DNA of 64,000 bases from Pedobacter petrophilus (GTDB lineage: Bacteria > Bacteroidota > Bacteroidia > Sphingobacteriales > Sphingobacteriaceae). Both the position numbers and the translations under genes were made by a program. The notes beneath the pieces are model-generated. The model was given only the letters and a program-made list of their open reading frames with translations. It was not told the DNA's origin and ran no database searches. Shown one piece after another: positions 9,244-17,355 of the stretch. The stretch lies in contig NZ_WKKH01000021.1 in the NCBI RefSeq assembly GCF_009674725.1, positions 1 through 64,000 of the forward strand, given 5' to 3'. Within the stretch, counting starts at the first letter, position 1, and the number at the start of each line of letters is the position of its first letter.

Positions 9244-9552
9244 GTCTTTTATAGCTTTGACAACTTAATATAGCGCTTAAGAAAATTTGCGATGGCGCCT
9301 GGTCACTAGCAAAGCACAATAGGGTAGGTTCATTTTTATATGCTGCCATTCCCCTTAAGGTCTGACGCATGTTAAAACTGATTACAAAAAAAGCCCAACA
9401 CCATTTCAAAGCTCTGACAACTTTTATAGCGCTTTAGATAGAAAGCTGTCAAAGCTGGCTTGAAAGCCACACAACTTATTTTCAGAAAAATTACTCACAT
9501 TTTTTAGTGGAAAACTTGATTTCAAAAAGCCTCGAATCCCGCAAATCCTGAT

Positions 9553-9560
9553 TAGCTTTG
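9553..9560 (+). promoter_or_regulatory. Candidate -7 promoter box of tex (TAGCTTTG)
   Basis: TAGCTTTG matches TAnnTTTG and lies 25 nt upstream of the tex ATG, giving a predicted start near 9566 and a short leader. No obvious -33 TTTG. Confidence 0.45.
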
Positions 9561-9585
9561 CTCCCTTGAAATTTGAAAAAAGAAT

Positions 9586-11877
9586 ATGTTAGCTCATCAT
9601 AAAATAATTGCTGCAGAATTAAAAATCGCAGAAAAACAAGTTACGGCAACCGTAAGCTTATTGGATGAAGGTGCAACAGTACCTTTCATTTCCCGCTACC
9701 GTAAAGAAATGACCGGAAGCTTAGATGAGGTTGAAGTGGCAGCAATTCGCGATAGGGTATTGCAATTACGGGATTTAGATAAACGCCGCGAAGCGATTTT
9801 AAAATCAATGACGGAACTTGGAAAATTAACCCCTGAATTAGAGAAGAAAATCATCGAGGCTGAAACCATTTCGCTGCTGGAAGACATTTACCTTCCTTAT
9901 AAACCGAAACGCAAAACACGCGCTTCAGTTGCAAAAGAAAAAGGTTTGGAGCCATTGGCTTTGCAGATTTTTGATCAGAAAAATTTCGACTTACATGCTG
10001 AAGCTAACAAATTTATTGATGCTGAAAAAGGGGTAAATACATTTGAAGAAGCGTTGGCCGGAGCAAGAGATATTATGGCTGAAATGATTTCGGAAAACGT
10101 AGAGGCCAGAACAAAAATGCGCACATATTTTCAGGAAAAGGCCGTTTTTAAAGCTGAAGTAATTAAAGGAAAAGAAGAGGAAGGTATAAAATACAAGGAT
10201 TATTTTGAATGGAATGAGCCGGTTAAAACAGCAGCTTCGCATCGGATTTTGGCCATGCGACGTGGCGAAAAAGAACTTATTTTAAGGTTAGATGCCTTGC
10301 CTCCTGCCGAAGACGCGTTAACCATTCTCGAAAATCAATTCGTTTCGGGTAATCATGCGGCATCAAAACAAGTGCAGCAAGCCCTGGAAGATGGCTATAA
10401 ACGCCTCTTAGAACCTGCAATGGAGACTGAACTTCGGGTGCTGACCAAACAAAAAGCAGATGAAGAAGCCATTAAGGTTTTTGCTGAAAATGCCCGTCAA
10501 TTATTATTAGCTGCACCAATGGGACAAAAAAATGTCCTGGCCATTGATCCCGGTTTCCGTACAGGTTGCAAGGTAGTTTGTTTGGATAAACAAGGTCAGC
10601 TTTTAGAAAACACAGCCATTTACCCGCACACCGGGCAGGGAAATGTAAAAAATGCCGAAGCAACGATCAAACAACTTTGTGAAAAACATCACATTGAAGC
10701 CATAGCCATTGGCAACGGAACGGCCGGAAGAGAAACAGAATCATTTATTCGTGGTTTGAATCTACCAAACACAACCATTGTAATGGTGAACGAAAGTGGT
10801 GCATCGATCTATTCCGCATCTGAAGTAGCCAGAAATGAATTTCCCACTCAGGATATTACCGTTCGTGGTGCAGTTTCTATTGGCCGCCGCTTAATGGACC
10901 CGTTAGCAGAACTGGTAAAAATCGATCCAAAATCTATTGGTGTTGGACAATATCAGCATGATGTGGATCAGACTAAATTACAAGCGAGTCTGGATGATAC
11001 CGTAATGAGTGCTGTAAACGCTGTTGGGGTTGAATTAAATACCGCATCGAAACAAATTTTAGCCTACGTTTCGGGCCTTGGCCCAACACTGGCGCAAAAC
11101 ATTGTTGATTATAGAAATGCAAATGGTGCTTTTAAAACCCGTGCAAGCTTAAGAAAAGTTCCGCGTTTAGGGGATAAAGCTTATGAACAGGCGGCAGGTT
11201 TCTTACGCATCCGTAATGCAGAAAATGTTTTAGATACCAGTGGCGTACACCCTGAACGTTATGCTGTTGTAGATCAAATGGCTAAAGATTTAGGCACAAC
11301 CGTTTCAGCTTTGATGAAAGATCAGCAATTGCAAAAGCAGATTAAGCCGCAACAATACGTTACCAATGAAATCGGTCTGCCTACTTTAAATGATATCCTG
11401 AAAGAATTGGCTAAGCCGGGTCGCGATCCGCGTGAGCAGTTTGAAGCTTTCAGTTTTACCGATGGCGTAAATGAGATTTCAGATCTGAGAATCGGCATGA
11501 AACTCCCTGGTATTGTAACCAATATCACCAATTTTGGTGCTTTCGTTGATATTGGCGTTCACCAGGATGGTTTGGTTCACACGAGTCAGTTGGCCAATCG
11601 TTTTGTAGCCAATGCAAACGATGTGGTAAAGGTTCACCAAAAAGTGGAAGTTACGGTGCTGGAAGTTGATGCCGCCCGCAAAAGAATTTCTTTATCGATG
11701 AAAACGGAGAATAGTCCGAAGTCTTCAGTCGGAAGTCTGAAGCCCAAAGAACAAAAGCCTAAACAGGGTCTTAAGCCCCAAACAGCAAAACCAACTTTCA
11801 AACCAAAGCAGGAGAAAAAAGATGCTGATGGCGATTTACAGGAGAAATTAGCGAAACTTAAAGGGATGTTTAAATAG
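9586..11877 (+). CDS. tex: Tex family RNA-binding transcription accessory protein
   Basis: The 763-residue protein matches Tex throughout. It has an N-terminal helical domain (GATVPFISRYRKEMTGSLDE), a YqgF/RNase-H-like domain starting VLAIDPGFRTGCKVV (about residue 318), helix-hairpin-helix segments (~480-560, including VPRLGDKAYEQAAGFLRI) and an S1 RNA-binding domain (about 638-712, GIVTNITNFGAFVDIGVHQ). Tex binds nucleic acid and affects transcription in the cytoplasm. The ~50-residue tail is Lys/Pro/Gln-rich; its first part (coding ~11703-11750) contains tandem AGTC-GAAGTC-type motifs that look like an interspersed repeat recruited into the reading frame. Confidence 0.95.
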   Translation: MLAHHKIIAAELKIAEKQVTATVSLLDEGATVPFISRYRKEMTGSLDEVEVAAIRDRVLQLRDLDKRREAILKSMTELGKLTPELEKKIIEAETISLLEDIYLPYKPKRKTRASVAKEKGLEPLALQIFDQKNFDLHAEANKFIDAEKGVNTFEEALAGARDIMAEMISENVEARTKMRTYFQEKAVFKAEVIKGKEEEGIKYKDYFEWNEPVKTAASHRILAMRRGEKELILRLDALPPAEDALTILENQFVSGNHAASKQVQQALEDGYKRLLEPAMETELRVLTKQKADEEAIKVFAENARQLLLAAPMGQKNVLAIDPGFRTGCKVVCLDKQGQLLENTAIYPHTGQGNVKNAEATIKQLCEKHHIEAIAIGNGTAGRETESFIRGLNLPNTTIVMVNESGASIYSASEVARNEFPTQDITVRGAVSIGRRLMDPLAELVKIDPKSIGVGQYQHDVDQTKLQASLDDTVMSAVNAVGVELNTASKQILAYVSGLGPTLAQNIVDYRNANGAFKTRASLRKVPRLGDKAYEQAAGFLRIRNAENVLDTSGVHPERYAVVDQMAKDLGTTVSALMKDQQLQKQIKPQQYVTNEIGLPTLNDILKELAKPGRDPREQFEAFSFTDGVNEISDLRIGMKLPGIVTNITNFGAFVDIGVHQDGLVHTSQLANRFVANANDVVKVHQKVEVTVLEVDAARKRISLSMKTENSPKSSVGSLKPKEQKPKQGLKPQTAKPTFKPKQEKKDADGDLQEKLAKLKGMFK

Positions 11878-11950
11878 TCGGTGGCTTATGCAATTGTTAG
11901 TGAACACCAACCAGATAACAAAAACCACCTATCTTTTATTAGCGTAAATC

Positions 11951-12505
11951 ATGCAAGAACAATTAAACTTTCAGATTGACCATAACATCCACCTAGAATT
12001 AACTCATCACACCCATGCTGAAGGTTTATTTAGGTCTGTAGATGAAAACAGAGATCACATATCCAAATTTTTATCTTGGGTAGATCATATGAAAACTGTT
12101 GAAGATACCCGAAATTATATCAAAACTTGCACCCAGTTATTTAACGAAGGAAAAGAAGTTAGCTTTGTAATTATTTATGCAGGCAAAATTGCTGGCAGAG
12201 TTGGCTTGCACCACATTAATAATTTAGACAAAAACGCAGCTATTGGTTACTGGCTGACAGAAGAAGCCATTGGTAAAGGCATTATTATTAATTCTTGTAA
12301 AAAACTAATCAATTACGGCTTTGATGTTTTAGGTTTAAATAGGATAGAAATTAAAGTTGCCACTCAAAATTTTAAAAGTCAGGCGGTACCTGAAAAGCTA
12401 AATTTTGTAAAAGAGGGGATTTTAAGACAAGCAGCTATCATGAATAATGACTTTCTCGATTTAATACTTTATTCGGCACTAAAAAAAGAATGGGTAAATA
12501 AATAA
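11951..12505 (+). CDS. GNAT family N-acetyltransferase (RimJ/RimL-like)
   Basis: The 184-residue protein has the layout of ribosomal-protein-type acetyltransferases: VSFVIIYAGKIAGRVGLHHI, then NAAIGYWLTEEAIGKGIII (the acetyl-CoA-binding loop region), and a C-terminal LGLNRIEIKVATQNFKSQAV/EKLNFVKEG (motif B). The R/Q-x-x-G-x-G/A loop is represented by EEAIGKGI, so the pyrophosphate-binding glycines are only partly conserved. The substrate could be an N-terminal amine of a protein or a small molecule. It follows tex by 73 bp on the same strand and may be read through with it. Confidence 0.82.
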   Translation: MQEQLNFQIDHNIHLELTHHTHAEGLFRSVDENRDHISKFLSWVDHMKTVEDTRNYIKTCTQLFNEGKEVSFVIIYAGKIAGRVGLHHINNLDKNAAIGYWLTEEAIGKGIIINSCKKLINYGFDVLGLNRIEIKVATQNFKSQAVPEKLNFVKEGILRQAAIMNNDFLDLILYSALKKEWVNK

Positions 12506-12683
12506 TTGTTTATCCATTCTATTAATCACTTAATTACCTATCTAATAGCAATCTTACGCTGCTTATTCTTAATTTCATATCTTTAACTGGACTTTTCAGC
12601 AGATTTAAAGCTACATAGCAGGCATGGTATAACACAACCGGATGGAAAATATGCACCACCTAAGTTCGATTAGGTGTTAAGAT

Positions 12684-13763
12684 TTACAAACCAGCAAACT
12701 TATCTTTATGCTCCAATCTTGTTTTTGGCAAACTTTCAGGGTAATTATTTTGAATAAAAGTAATCATCGCTTCTCTTACCTCACAACGTAAATCAAATGC
12801 CCTGGAAGAATTAGAAGCACTCATTAAAAACCTGATTTCTATAGTGCCATCTTTATTGGTATCGGTCACCTGCACCACATTTACTCGTTTATCCCAAAGT
12901 GGATTGCTGGTTAATAAGCGGGTAAGCTCCTGCCGCAAAGGTTCAATCGGAATGGTATAATCCATATAAAGGAAAACCGTGCCGAGCAAATCTGCAGATA
13001 CACGTGTCCAGTTTTGAAAGGGTTTTTCAATGAAATAAGTTATCGGAAGAATAAGCCTTCGCTGATCCCAGATACTCACCACTACATAAGTTAAAGTAAT
13101 CTCTTCCACCCTGCCCCACTCGCCTTCTACAATTAAAACATCATCAATTCTGATGGGTTGAGTAAAGGCAATCTGGAAGCCAGCCAATAAGTTTCCTAAA
13201 GATTTTTGAGCAGCAAAACCGATAATAATTCCGCCAATTCCGACACCGGTTAATAAACCGGCACCAATTCTCCGCATGCTTTCAAAGCTTAATAAAATGA
13301 TGGCCGCAGTAACCAGAATAATCAAGGAAACGATAAATTTCCGAACGAACTGAAGCTGCGTACGAATCTTTCTTTCCTTTAAATTATTTTCTTTATTGAG
13401 GTCATATTTGAGGAAGAAAAAATCTTCGAGCACATTGATTAACCGGATTAAGATGAGGGAAAATGTGATAGTCAGCGCAATTTCGAGCACCTTTTCTATC
13501 GGGATCCTGACTTTTAGCGGCATTGCCATTAAATCCAGCGAAAAGTTGAGCAATAGCAATGGCATAAATACTGCAACGGGCGTTCGAAGGTGTTTAATAG
13601 TGGATTTGATCAAAATTGAATCCCACCAGCGAGAAAATAAGATGAAGGTTTTGCTTAAAATAAACTTGATTATAATCCCCAACAAAATGGCGATACAACC
13701 TATAATGATGTTTTTTAGAAATAACGGAATTGGATAACCAAAAAAATGGTCGAGATACTGCAT
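12684..13763 (-). CDS. Mechanosensitive ion channel family protein (MscS type)
   Basis: The 359-residue membrane protein has about five hydrophobic helices in its N-terminal half. The pore-lining TM3 region and beta-domain junction follow: RIGAGLLTGVGIGGIIIGFA, then AAQKSLGNLLAGFQIAFTQP and IRIDDVLIVEGEWGRVEEIT. The C-terminal part is the usual mixed alpha/beta cytoplasmic vestibule. These channels open under membrane tension and release osmolytes. It lies 157 bp downstream of trpC on the same strand; the gap holds an imperfect inverted repeat, so co-transcription with trp genes is uncertain. Confidence 0.9.
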   Translation of the reverse strand: MQYLDHFFGYPIPLFLKNIIIGCIAILLGIIIKFILSKTFILFSRWWDSILIKSTIKHLRTPVAVFMPLLLLNFSLDLMAMPLKVRIPIEKVLEIALTITFSLILIRLINVLEDFFFLKYDLNKENNLKERKIRTQLQFVRKFIVSLIILVTAAIILLSFESMRRIGAGLLTGVGIGGIIIGFAAQKSLGNLLAGFQIAFTQPIRIDDVLIVEGEWGRVEEITLTYVVVSIWDQRRLILPITYFIEKPFQNWTRVSADLLGTVFLYMDYTIPIEPLRQELTRLLTSNPLWDKRVNVVQVTDTNKDGTIEIRFLMSASNSSRAFDLRCEVREAMITFIQNNYPESLPKTRLEHKDKFAGL

Positions 13764-13840
13764 AAGAAATTTGTTGGTTAATTTTCGAGGTTACTCTTTT
13801 ATCTAACAACAAAATTTATTGATTGTTTGAATCAGTCATC

Positions 13841-13915
13841 GTCATCCGATGCGGGAATCAGTCAGTGATCGTCATCGAATGAATATAGCGCAAGTACTAG
13901 TATGCATCCGATGAC
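13841..13915. repeat. Imperfect inverted repeat between trpC and the MscS gene
   Basis: GTCATCCGATGC (13841-13852) and GCATCCGATGAC (13904-13915) are inverted with one mismatch. A related GTCATCGAATGA lies between them. There is no T-run adjacent to a tight stem, so this is more likely an interspersed repeat than a terminator. Confidence 0.5.
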
Positions 13916-13920
13916 TATTT

Positions 13921-14709
13921 TTAAATCTGCGCCACAAAATCTTTTATTGCAGCTCCTGGATTCTCGGTTTTCATGAAATTTTCACCGATCAGGAAGCCAT
14001 CGAAGCCGGCTTGTTTTAATTCTTTGATTATTTTGGGATCACTAATGGCGCTTTCAGAGATTTTTAGAAATTCATTTGGAATTTTATTCACTAAATCAAA
14101 CGAGGTTTGAATATCAACCGTAAAATCTGCCAGGTTTCTGTTATTAATTCCAATGGCATCTATATTAGCACAAATACTCCGCTCTAATTCTTCCAGATTA
14201 TGAACTTCCAGCAGTACATTTAAACCCAGATTCTGAGCGAATTTTCCAAAATCATTGATTTGTTGTGGTGTTAAAATCGCAGCAATCAATAAGATGATAT
14301 CCGCACCCCAGGCTTTTGCTTCCAGAATCTGATACTCATCGATCATGAAATCCTTCCGTAAAACTGGAATCTCATTTGCGGCCCTTGCTGCCAGCAAATC
14401 ATCAGTTTTACCACCAAAAAAATCAACGTCAGTTAAAACTGAAAGTGCAGATGCACCTGCCTGATTATAGGCTTGCGTAACTTCAGCAACATCGGCAATG
14501 CCGTTAATTAAACCTTTAGATGGTGAGCGTCGTTTAAATTCTGCAATAATTCCGGTACGATCTTCAGCCAATAAAAACTCCTTAAAAGAATAAGGCGTTC
14601 TATTGAAATGAACCGATTTCTCTAAATCCTGAGCAGAAATTAATGCTTTAGCATCAGCAATTTCTTGTTTTTTACGGAATACTATTTTATCTAATACAGA
14701 TCCAACCAT
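13921..14709 (-). CDS. trpC: Indole-3-glycerol-phosphate synthase
   Basis: The protein is the (beta/alpha)8 enzyme that converts carboxyphenylaminodeoxyribulose phosphate to indole-3-glycerol phosphate in tryptophan synthesis. Visible signatures are LDKIVFRKKQEI near the start, IIAEFKRRSPSKGLI (catalytic Lys), VLTDVDFFGG, PVLRKDFMIDEYQI, IGINNRNLADFTVD and ISESAISDP. I chose the start at 14709 (MVGSVLDKIV). An ATG 13 codons upstream (14748) is open, but those codons are made from a CCCCTTCAGGGG hairpin repeat and are not typical of the family. It is the third trp gene here; trpD is not between it and trpG. Confidence 0.93.
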   Translation of the reverse strand: MVGSVLDKIVFRKKQEIADAKALISAQDLEKSVHFNRTPYSFKEFLLAEDRTGIIAEFKRRSPSKGLINGIADVAEVTQAYNQAGASALSVLTDVDFFGGKTDDLLAARAANEIPVLRKDFMIDEYQILEAKAWGADIILLIAAILTPQQINDFGKFAQNLGLNVLLEVHNLEELERSICANIDAIGINNRNLADFTVDIQTSFDLVNKIPNEFLKISESAISDPKIIKELKQAGFDGFLIGENFMKTENPGAAIKDFVAQI

Positions 14710-14713
14710 TAAA

Positions 14714-14732
14714 TCCCCTGAAGGGGACTTTG
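14714..14732. repeat. CCCC-TGAA-GGGG hairpin element at the trpC start
   Basis: A short palindromic element (arms CCCC and GGGG around TGAA, extended by A/T and one G-T pair) lies just upstream of the favoured trpC start and within the longer possible reading frame. It could hinder initiation from the distal ATG or be a small interspersed repeat. Confidence 0.5.
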
Positions 14733-14748
14733 AATTTCCATCGTTCAT

Positions 14749-14929
14749 ATCTCTTTATATTCTAGTTATCATTTTTTTGAACAGTTTAACTTGCCTGTTC
14801 CATTCAGTTTTATGCTCTTTAAAGCATTAACGATCTCGTCACGTTATCTTTTAAGGGCTATTCTCTTTCCTATCCCTTCTATTCTCCATTCCCTATTCTC
14901 TATTTCCTTTTCCCCCTCTTCTATTCCCT
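14749..14929. other. trpG-trpC spacer with a polypurine tract
   Basis: This 180-bp gap holds no gene. From about 14860 to 14935 the minus strand is almost purely A and G with occasional T, built of GGAATAGAGAATGG-like repeats. This is the place where trpD is found in many trp operons, and nothing resembling trpD remains. Confidence 0.6.
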
Positions 14930-15517
14930 TCAGGTGGCTGTCAACCAATTCTCCATCATTTGCTTACCATGTTCAGTCAACACACTTTCCGGGTGAAACT
15001 GTACGCCACGAACATCCAGCGTCTCATGCCTTAACGCCATAATCTCACTTTTATGATCGCGTGCGGTAATTTTCAGACACGATGGAAAATTTTCTTTACT
15101 CACTACCCAACTGTGGTAACGACCCACATTTATCGTTTGCGGACATTCCCAAAATAAAGGTTCATCGCCATCTACTACGGTAACAGGCGTTGCAATGCCA
15201 TGCATTGGCCGGCCCAGATTTAACAGTGTACCACCGAAGGCCTCTGCTATCGCCTGCTGACCTAAACATACGCCGAAAATACTTTTCGTTGGCGCATAAG
15301 TTTTAATCACATCAAGCAGTAACCCCGCCTCTTCCGGAATCCCTGGACCAGGAGAAAGGAGGATTTTATCATATTGTGCTACATCAGCCAGGTCGAACTT
15401 ATCATTTCTCCAAACCACAGCTTCGTAACCCACCTCGTTAATTAAATGCACCAGATTATAGGTAAAACTATCGTAATTATCGATTACCAGAACTGTTTTC
15501 TTCTCTATATTTTCCAT
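14930..15517 (-). CDS. trpG: Anthranilate synthase component II (glutamine amidotransferase)
   Basis: This is a 195-residue class I glutamine amidotransferase that supplies ammonia to TrpE. It shows VLVIDNYDSFTYNLVHLI at the N-terminus, LSPGPGIPEEAG, the nucleophile in FGVCLGQQAIAEAFGG (Cys near residue 81) and the His/Glu pair in VQFHPESVLTEHG near the end. In many bacteria the same subunit also serves p-aminobenzoate synthesis (PabA). It lies 51 bp downstream of trpE on the same strand and is probably co-transcribed and attenuated with it. Confidence 0.95.
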   Translation of the reverse strand: MENIEKKTVLVIDNYDSFTYNLVHLINEVGYEAVVWRNDKFDLADVAQYDKILLSPGPGIPEEAGLLLDVIKTYAPTKSIFGVCLGQQAIAEAFGGTLLNLGRPMHGIATPVTVVDGDEPLFWECPQTINVGRYHSWVVSKENFPSCLKITARDHKSEIMALRHETLDVRGVQFHPESVLTEHGKQMMENWLTAT

Positions 15518-15568
15518 CGTATTTCTTACTAGCGGATGTGACTCTAAACTAAAATTGTTAACGCCCGA

Positions 15569-16966
15569 CTATATTCCTTCTGCCATTGCAATTGCCTTAC
15601 GCAAGGCCGCAATTTTATTATTTACTTCCTGCATTTCCATTTCGGGCACAGAATCTGCCACAATACCGGCACCGGCACGGTAATGTAATTCATTGTTTTT
15701 GCTCATGAAAGTCCTGATCATAATGGCATGGTTAAAATCTTCATTAAAGCCCATAAAACCGATGGCACCAGCATAAAAATTCCGACCAAGCTTTTCATTT
15801 TCATCAATCAGTTGCATGGCTTTATACTTCGGCGCCCCACTTAATGTACCTGCCGGATAAGTATCTGCAACCACCTTAAATGCGCTTACATCGTCTTGTA
15901 AGCGGCCAGTTACCTTACTCACCAGATGAATCAGGTGCGAATAATATTGAACTTCTTTAAACGATTTTACTTCTACACGGTTGCAATGTCTGCTTAAATC
16001 ATTCCGGGCCAGATCTACCAACATTACATGCTCTGCACTTTCTTTAGGATCCTGCTCCAGCTTCTTGGCTTGTAGTGCATCTTCAATATCATTGCCTGTT
16101 CGCTTAAAAGTACCTGCAATAGGAAAGATATTTGCCGAATTATTCTCAATAGTGATTTGTGCCTCTGGCGATGAACCAAAAAGCTTGAAATCGCCATAAT
16201 CGAAATAGAATAGATAAGGAGAGGGATTTATAGAACGCAAACACCGGTAAACATTAAACTCATCCCCGGAAAATGACTGTTTAAACGCTCTTGAAGGAAC
16301 GATCTGAAATACATCACCGCGATAAATATGCTTTTGAAGTTTCTCTACCAGGCTAATAAAACCCTGATCGGTAAGGTTAGAAGATTCCTCTCCCCTCACC
16401 TGGAATTTATATTCAGGATAATTTTTATTCTGAATCAGGTATTCCATTTTCTCTAATCCACCTTCTTCTTCTCCTTCAAAAGTATTTTTAAAGAGGGTAA
16501 TTTCGTTCTTAAAATGATCAATTGCGATCAGATATCGATACAAATGATATTGCATTTCAGGGATTTCTTCACCCTCCGGGGTTTCAGAAACAAATTTAAT
16601 ATCCTCGAAATGCTGCACGGCATTCCAGGTAAAATAACCGAATAAACCACTCGAAATAAACTTGATTTCCGGAAATTCAGTTTCTTTAAATTTATCCTTA
16701 AAATCTGCTATTTCATCAATTAAATTTTTACTCTCTTTAATTTCTACAGTTCCGTCAGGAAAATAAGTCTCCAGCCTTGAACCTTTCAAAATAATTCCGG
16801 CAACCGGATCTGCGCACACAAAACTCATCGAATTCTCGCGACTATGGTAATCTGAACTCTCCAGCAAAATACTATTCGGATAAACATCGCGTAAGCGCAA
16901 ATAAATGCTCACGGGTGTTGTGGTATCAGCAAGCATCTTTTTGTAGGTGGTATTAATTTTAAACAT
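15569..16966 (-). CDS. trpE: Anthranilate synthase component I
   Basis: This is a 465-residue chorismate-using enzyme that makes anthranilate, the first step of tryptophan synthesis. The N-terminal domain has the tryptophan-feedback motif LLES (SILLESSDYHSREN, about residues 32-45). The catalytic domain has YRGDVFQIVPSRAF, PIAGTFKRTG, LVDLARNDLSRHC and YPAGTLSGAPKYKAMQLIDE. The LLES motif argues for anthranilate synthase rather than PabB. It is the first structural gene after an upstream attenuator (leader peptide at 17107-17175, terminator at 17034-17065), and an interspersed hairpin lies directly before its ATG. Confidence 0.95.
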   Translation of the reverse strand: MFKINTTYKKMLADTTTPVSIYLRLRDVYPNSILLESSDYHSRENSMSFVCADPVAGIILKGSRLETYFPDGTVEIKESKNLIDEIADFKDKFKETEFPEIKFISSGLFGYFTWNAVQHFEDIKFVSETPEGEEIPEMQYHLYRYLIAIDHFKNEITLFKNTFEGEEEGGLEKMEYLIQNKNYPEYKFQVRGEESSNLTDQGFISLVEKLQKHIYRGDVFQIVPSRAFKQSFSGDEFNVYRCLRSINPSPYLFYFDYGDFKLFGSSPEAQITIENNSANIFPIAGTFKRTGNDIEDALQAKKLEQDPKESAEHVMLVDLARNDLSRHCNRVEVKSFKEVQYYSHLIHLVSKVTGRLQDDVSAFKVVADTYPAGTLSGAPKYKAMQLIDENEKLGRNFYAGAIGFMGFNEDFNHAIMIRTFMSKNNELHYRAGAGIVADSVPEMEMQEVNNKIAALRKAIAMAEGI

Positions 16967-16973
16967 TTTCTAT

Positions 16974-17010
16974 CGTCATTGCGAGGAGGTATAACAAAGC
17001 AATCTCCTCT
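16974..17010. repeat. Interspersed 'GTCATTGCGAGGAGG...AAGCAATCTCCTC' element in the trpE 5' UTR
   Basis: GTCATTGCGAGGAGG is followed by a short spacer and AAGCAATCTCCTC. The GAGGAG and CTCCTC arms can pair. Elements of this form are recurrent in Bacteroidota and some other genomes. This copy lies between the attenuator and the trpE ATG, 8 bp from the start codon, so it is transcribed and could influence translation of trpE. Confidence 0.65.
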
Positions 17011-17024
17011 TGTAATTTTTTTTT

Positions 17025-17065
17025 TAAAAAGTAAAAGCCCGGCGTGTGGTTCTACGCCGGGCTTT
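17025..17065 (-). terminator. Attenuator terminator of the trp operon
   Basis: Perfect 12-bp stem AAAGCCCGGCGT (17054-17065, read on the minus strand) and ACGCCGGGCTTT (17034-17045), with an 8-nt loop and a downstream TTTTACTTTTT run. It sits between the Trp-codon leader peptide and trpE, so it would stop most transcripts when tryptophan is plentiful. The leader segment GCGCTGGCT (in codons 18-21 of the leader peptide) can pair with the 5' arm AGCCCGGCGT over nine pairs with one bulge and one G-T pair, giving an alternative antiterminator. Confidence 0.85.
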
Positions 17066-17106
17066 AATGGTTCTTTTAAGGTTTAGGTTGATAAACTATA
17101 TTTTTC

Positions 17107-17175
17107 TCATACGCAGCCAGCGCAATCCGTTTTCGAATTACTTTGCCAAAGCCATGTATGTATATTGCTGATCAT
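17107..17175 (-). CDS. trpL: trp leader peptide (22 residues, two Trp codons)
   Basis: A 22-codon frame starts at ATG 17175 and ends at TGA 17107-17109. Residues 8 and 10 are tryptophan (TWLWQS), a residue that is otherwise rare. The end of the frame (codons 18-21) overlaps the segment that can form an antiterminator with the 5' arm of the terminator at 17034-17065. A ribosome stalled at Trp codons would leave that segment free, while one finishing translation would cover it and allow termination. The -7 box ends 6 nt upstream of the ATG, so the leader may be translated from a leaderless transcript. The call rests on position, the Trp codons and the competing structures. Confidence 0.78.
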   Translation of the reverse strand: MISNIHTWLWQSNSKTDCAGCV

Positions 17176-17181
17176 GAGCAG

Positions 17182-17211
17182 CAAAAATATAAATAAATTT
17201 GAATAATCAAA
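17182..17211 (-). promoter_or_regulatory. Promoter of the trp attenuator/operon
   Basis: On the minus strand, TTTG (17208-17211) is followed after 18 nt by TATTTTTG (17182-17189), a full match to the Bacteroidota -33 TTTG / -7 TAnnTTTG promoter. The predicted start falls at or within a few bases of the leader-peptide ATG at 17175. Confidence 0.7.
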
Positions 17212-17251
17212 ATATTTCCCGCAATAACACTGAATTACTAAAGTTTTTAAA

Positions 17252-17286
17252 CTAGTAAAACCAGCCTTTCGGACTGGTTTTACTAG
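17252..17286. terminator. Terminator of the four-helix membrane protein gene
   Basis: Perfect 13-bp stem (CTAGTAAAACCAG / CTGGTTTTACTAG) around a 9-nt loop, downstream of the minus-strand gene ending at 17356 and upstream of the trp promoter. Confidence 0.75.
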
Positions 17287-17355
17287 CTATATTTTTATTC
17301 TAAAGAATTAATATTTACCAAATACTCATTACGGTGCCTGATAAAGTATTACTTT

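Larger units (their letters stand above)
9192..9585. other. 394-bp intergenic region with a terminator, a repeat pair and the tex promoter
   Basis: A terminator-like hairpin lies at 9217-9243: GCCC-TTGTT and AACA-TGGGC arms followed by TTTTT. A 27-bp direct repeat (about 22 of 27 identical) occurs at 9253-9279 and 9410-9436, each reading AGCT-TGACAACTT then ATAGCGCTT. The 130-bp segment between the copies has no recognisable gene. The spacing suggests a small interspersed element with direct flanks, but I do not recognise it. Confidence 0.5.

Noticed and set aside
9188..9409. 73-codon minus-strand frame in the RsmI-like/tex gap
   Set aside because: It overlaps a terminator and one copy of a direct repeat, has no recognisable domain and no promoter; judged to be chance.
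17107..17175. Alternative leader frame reading GFGKVIRKRIALAAYEKN near the trp leader
   Set aside because: This frame overlaps the leader region but has no start codon after its upstream stop and no Trp codons; the Trp-containing frame with ATG is preferred.
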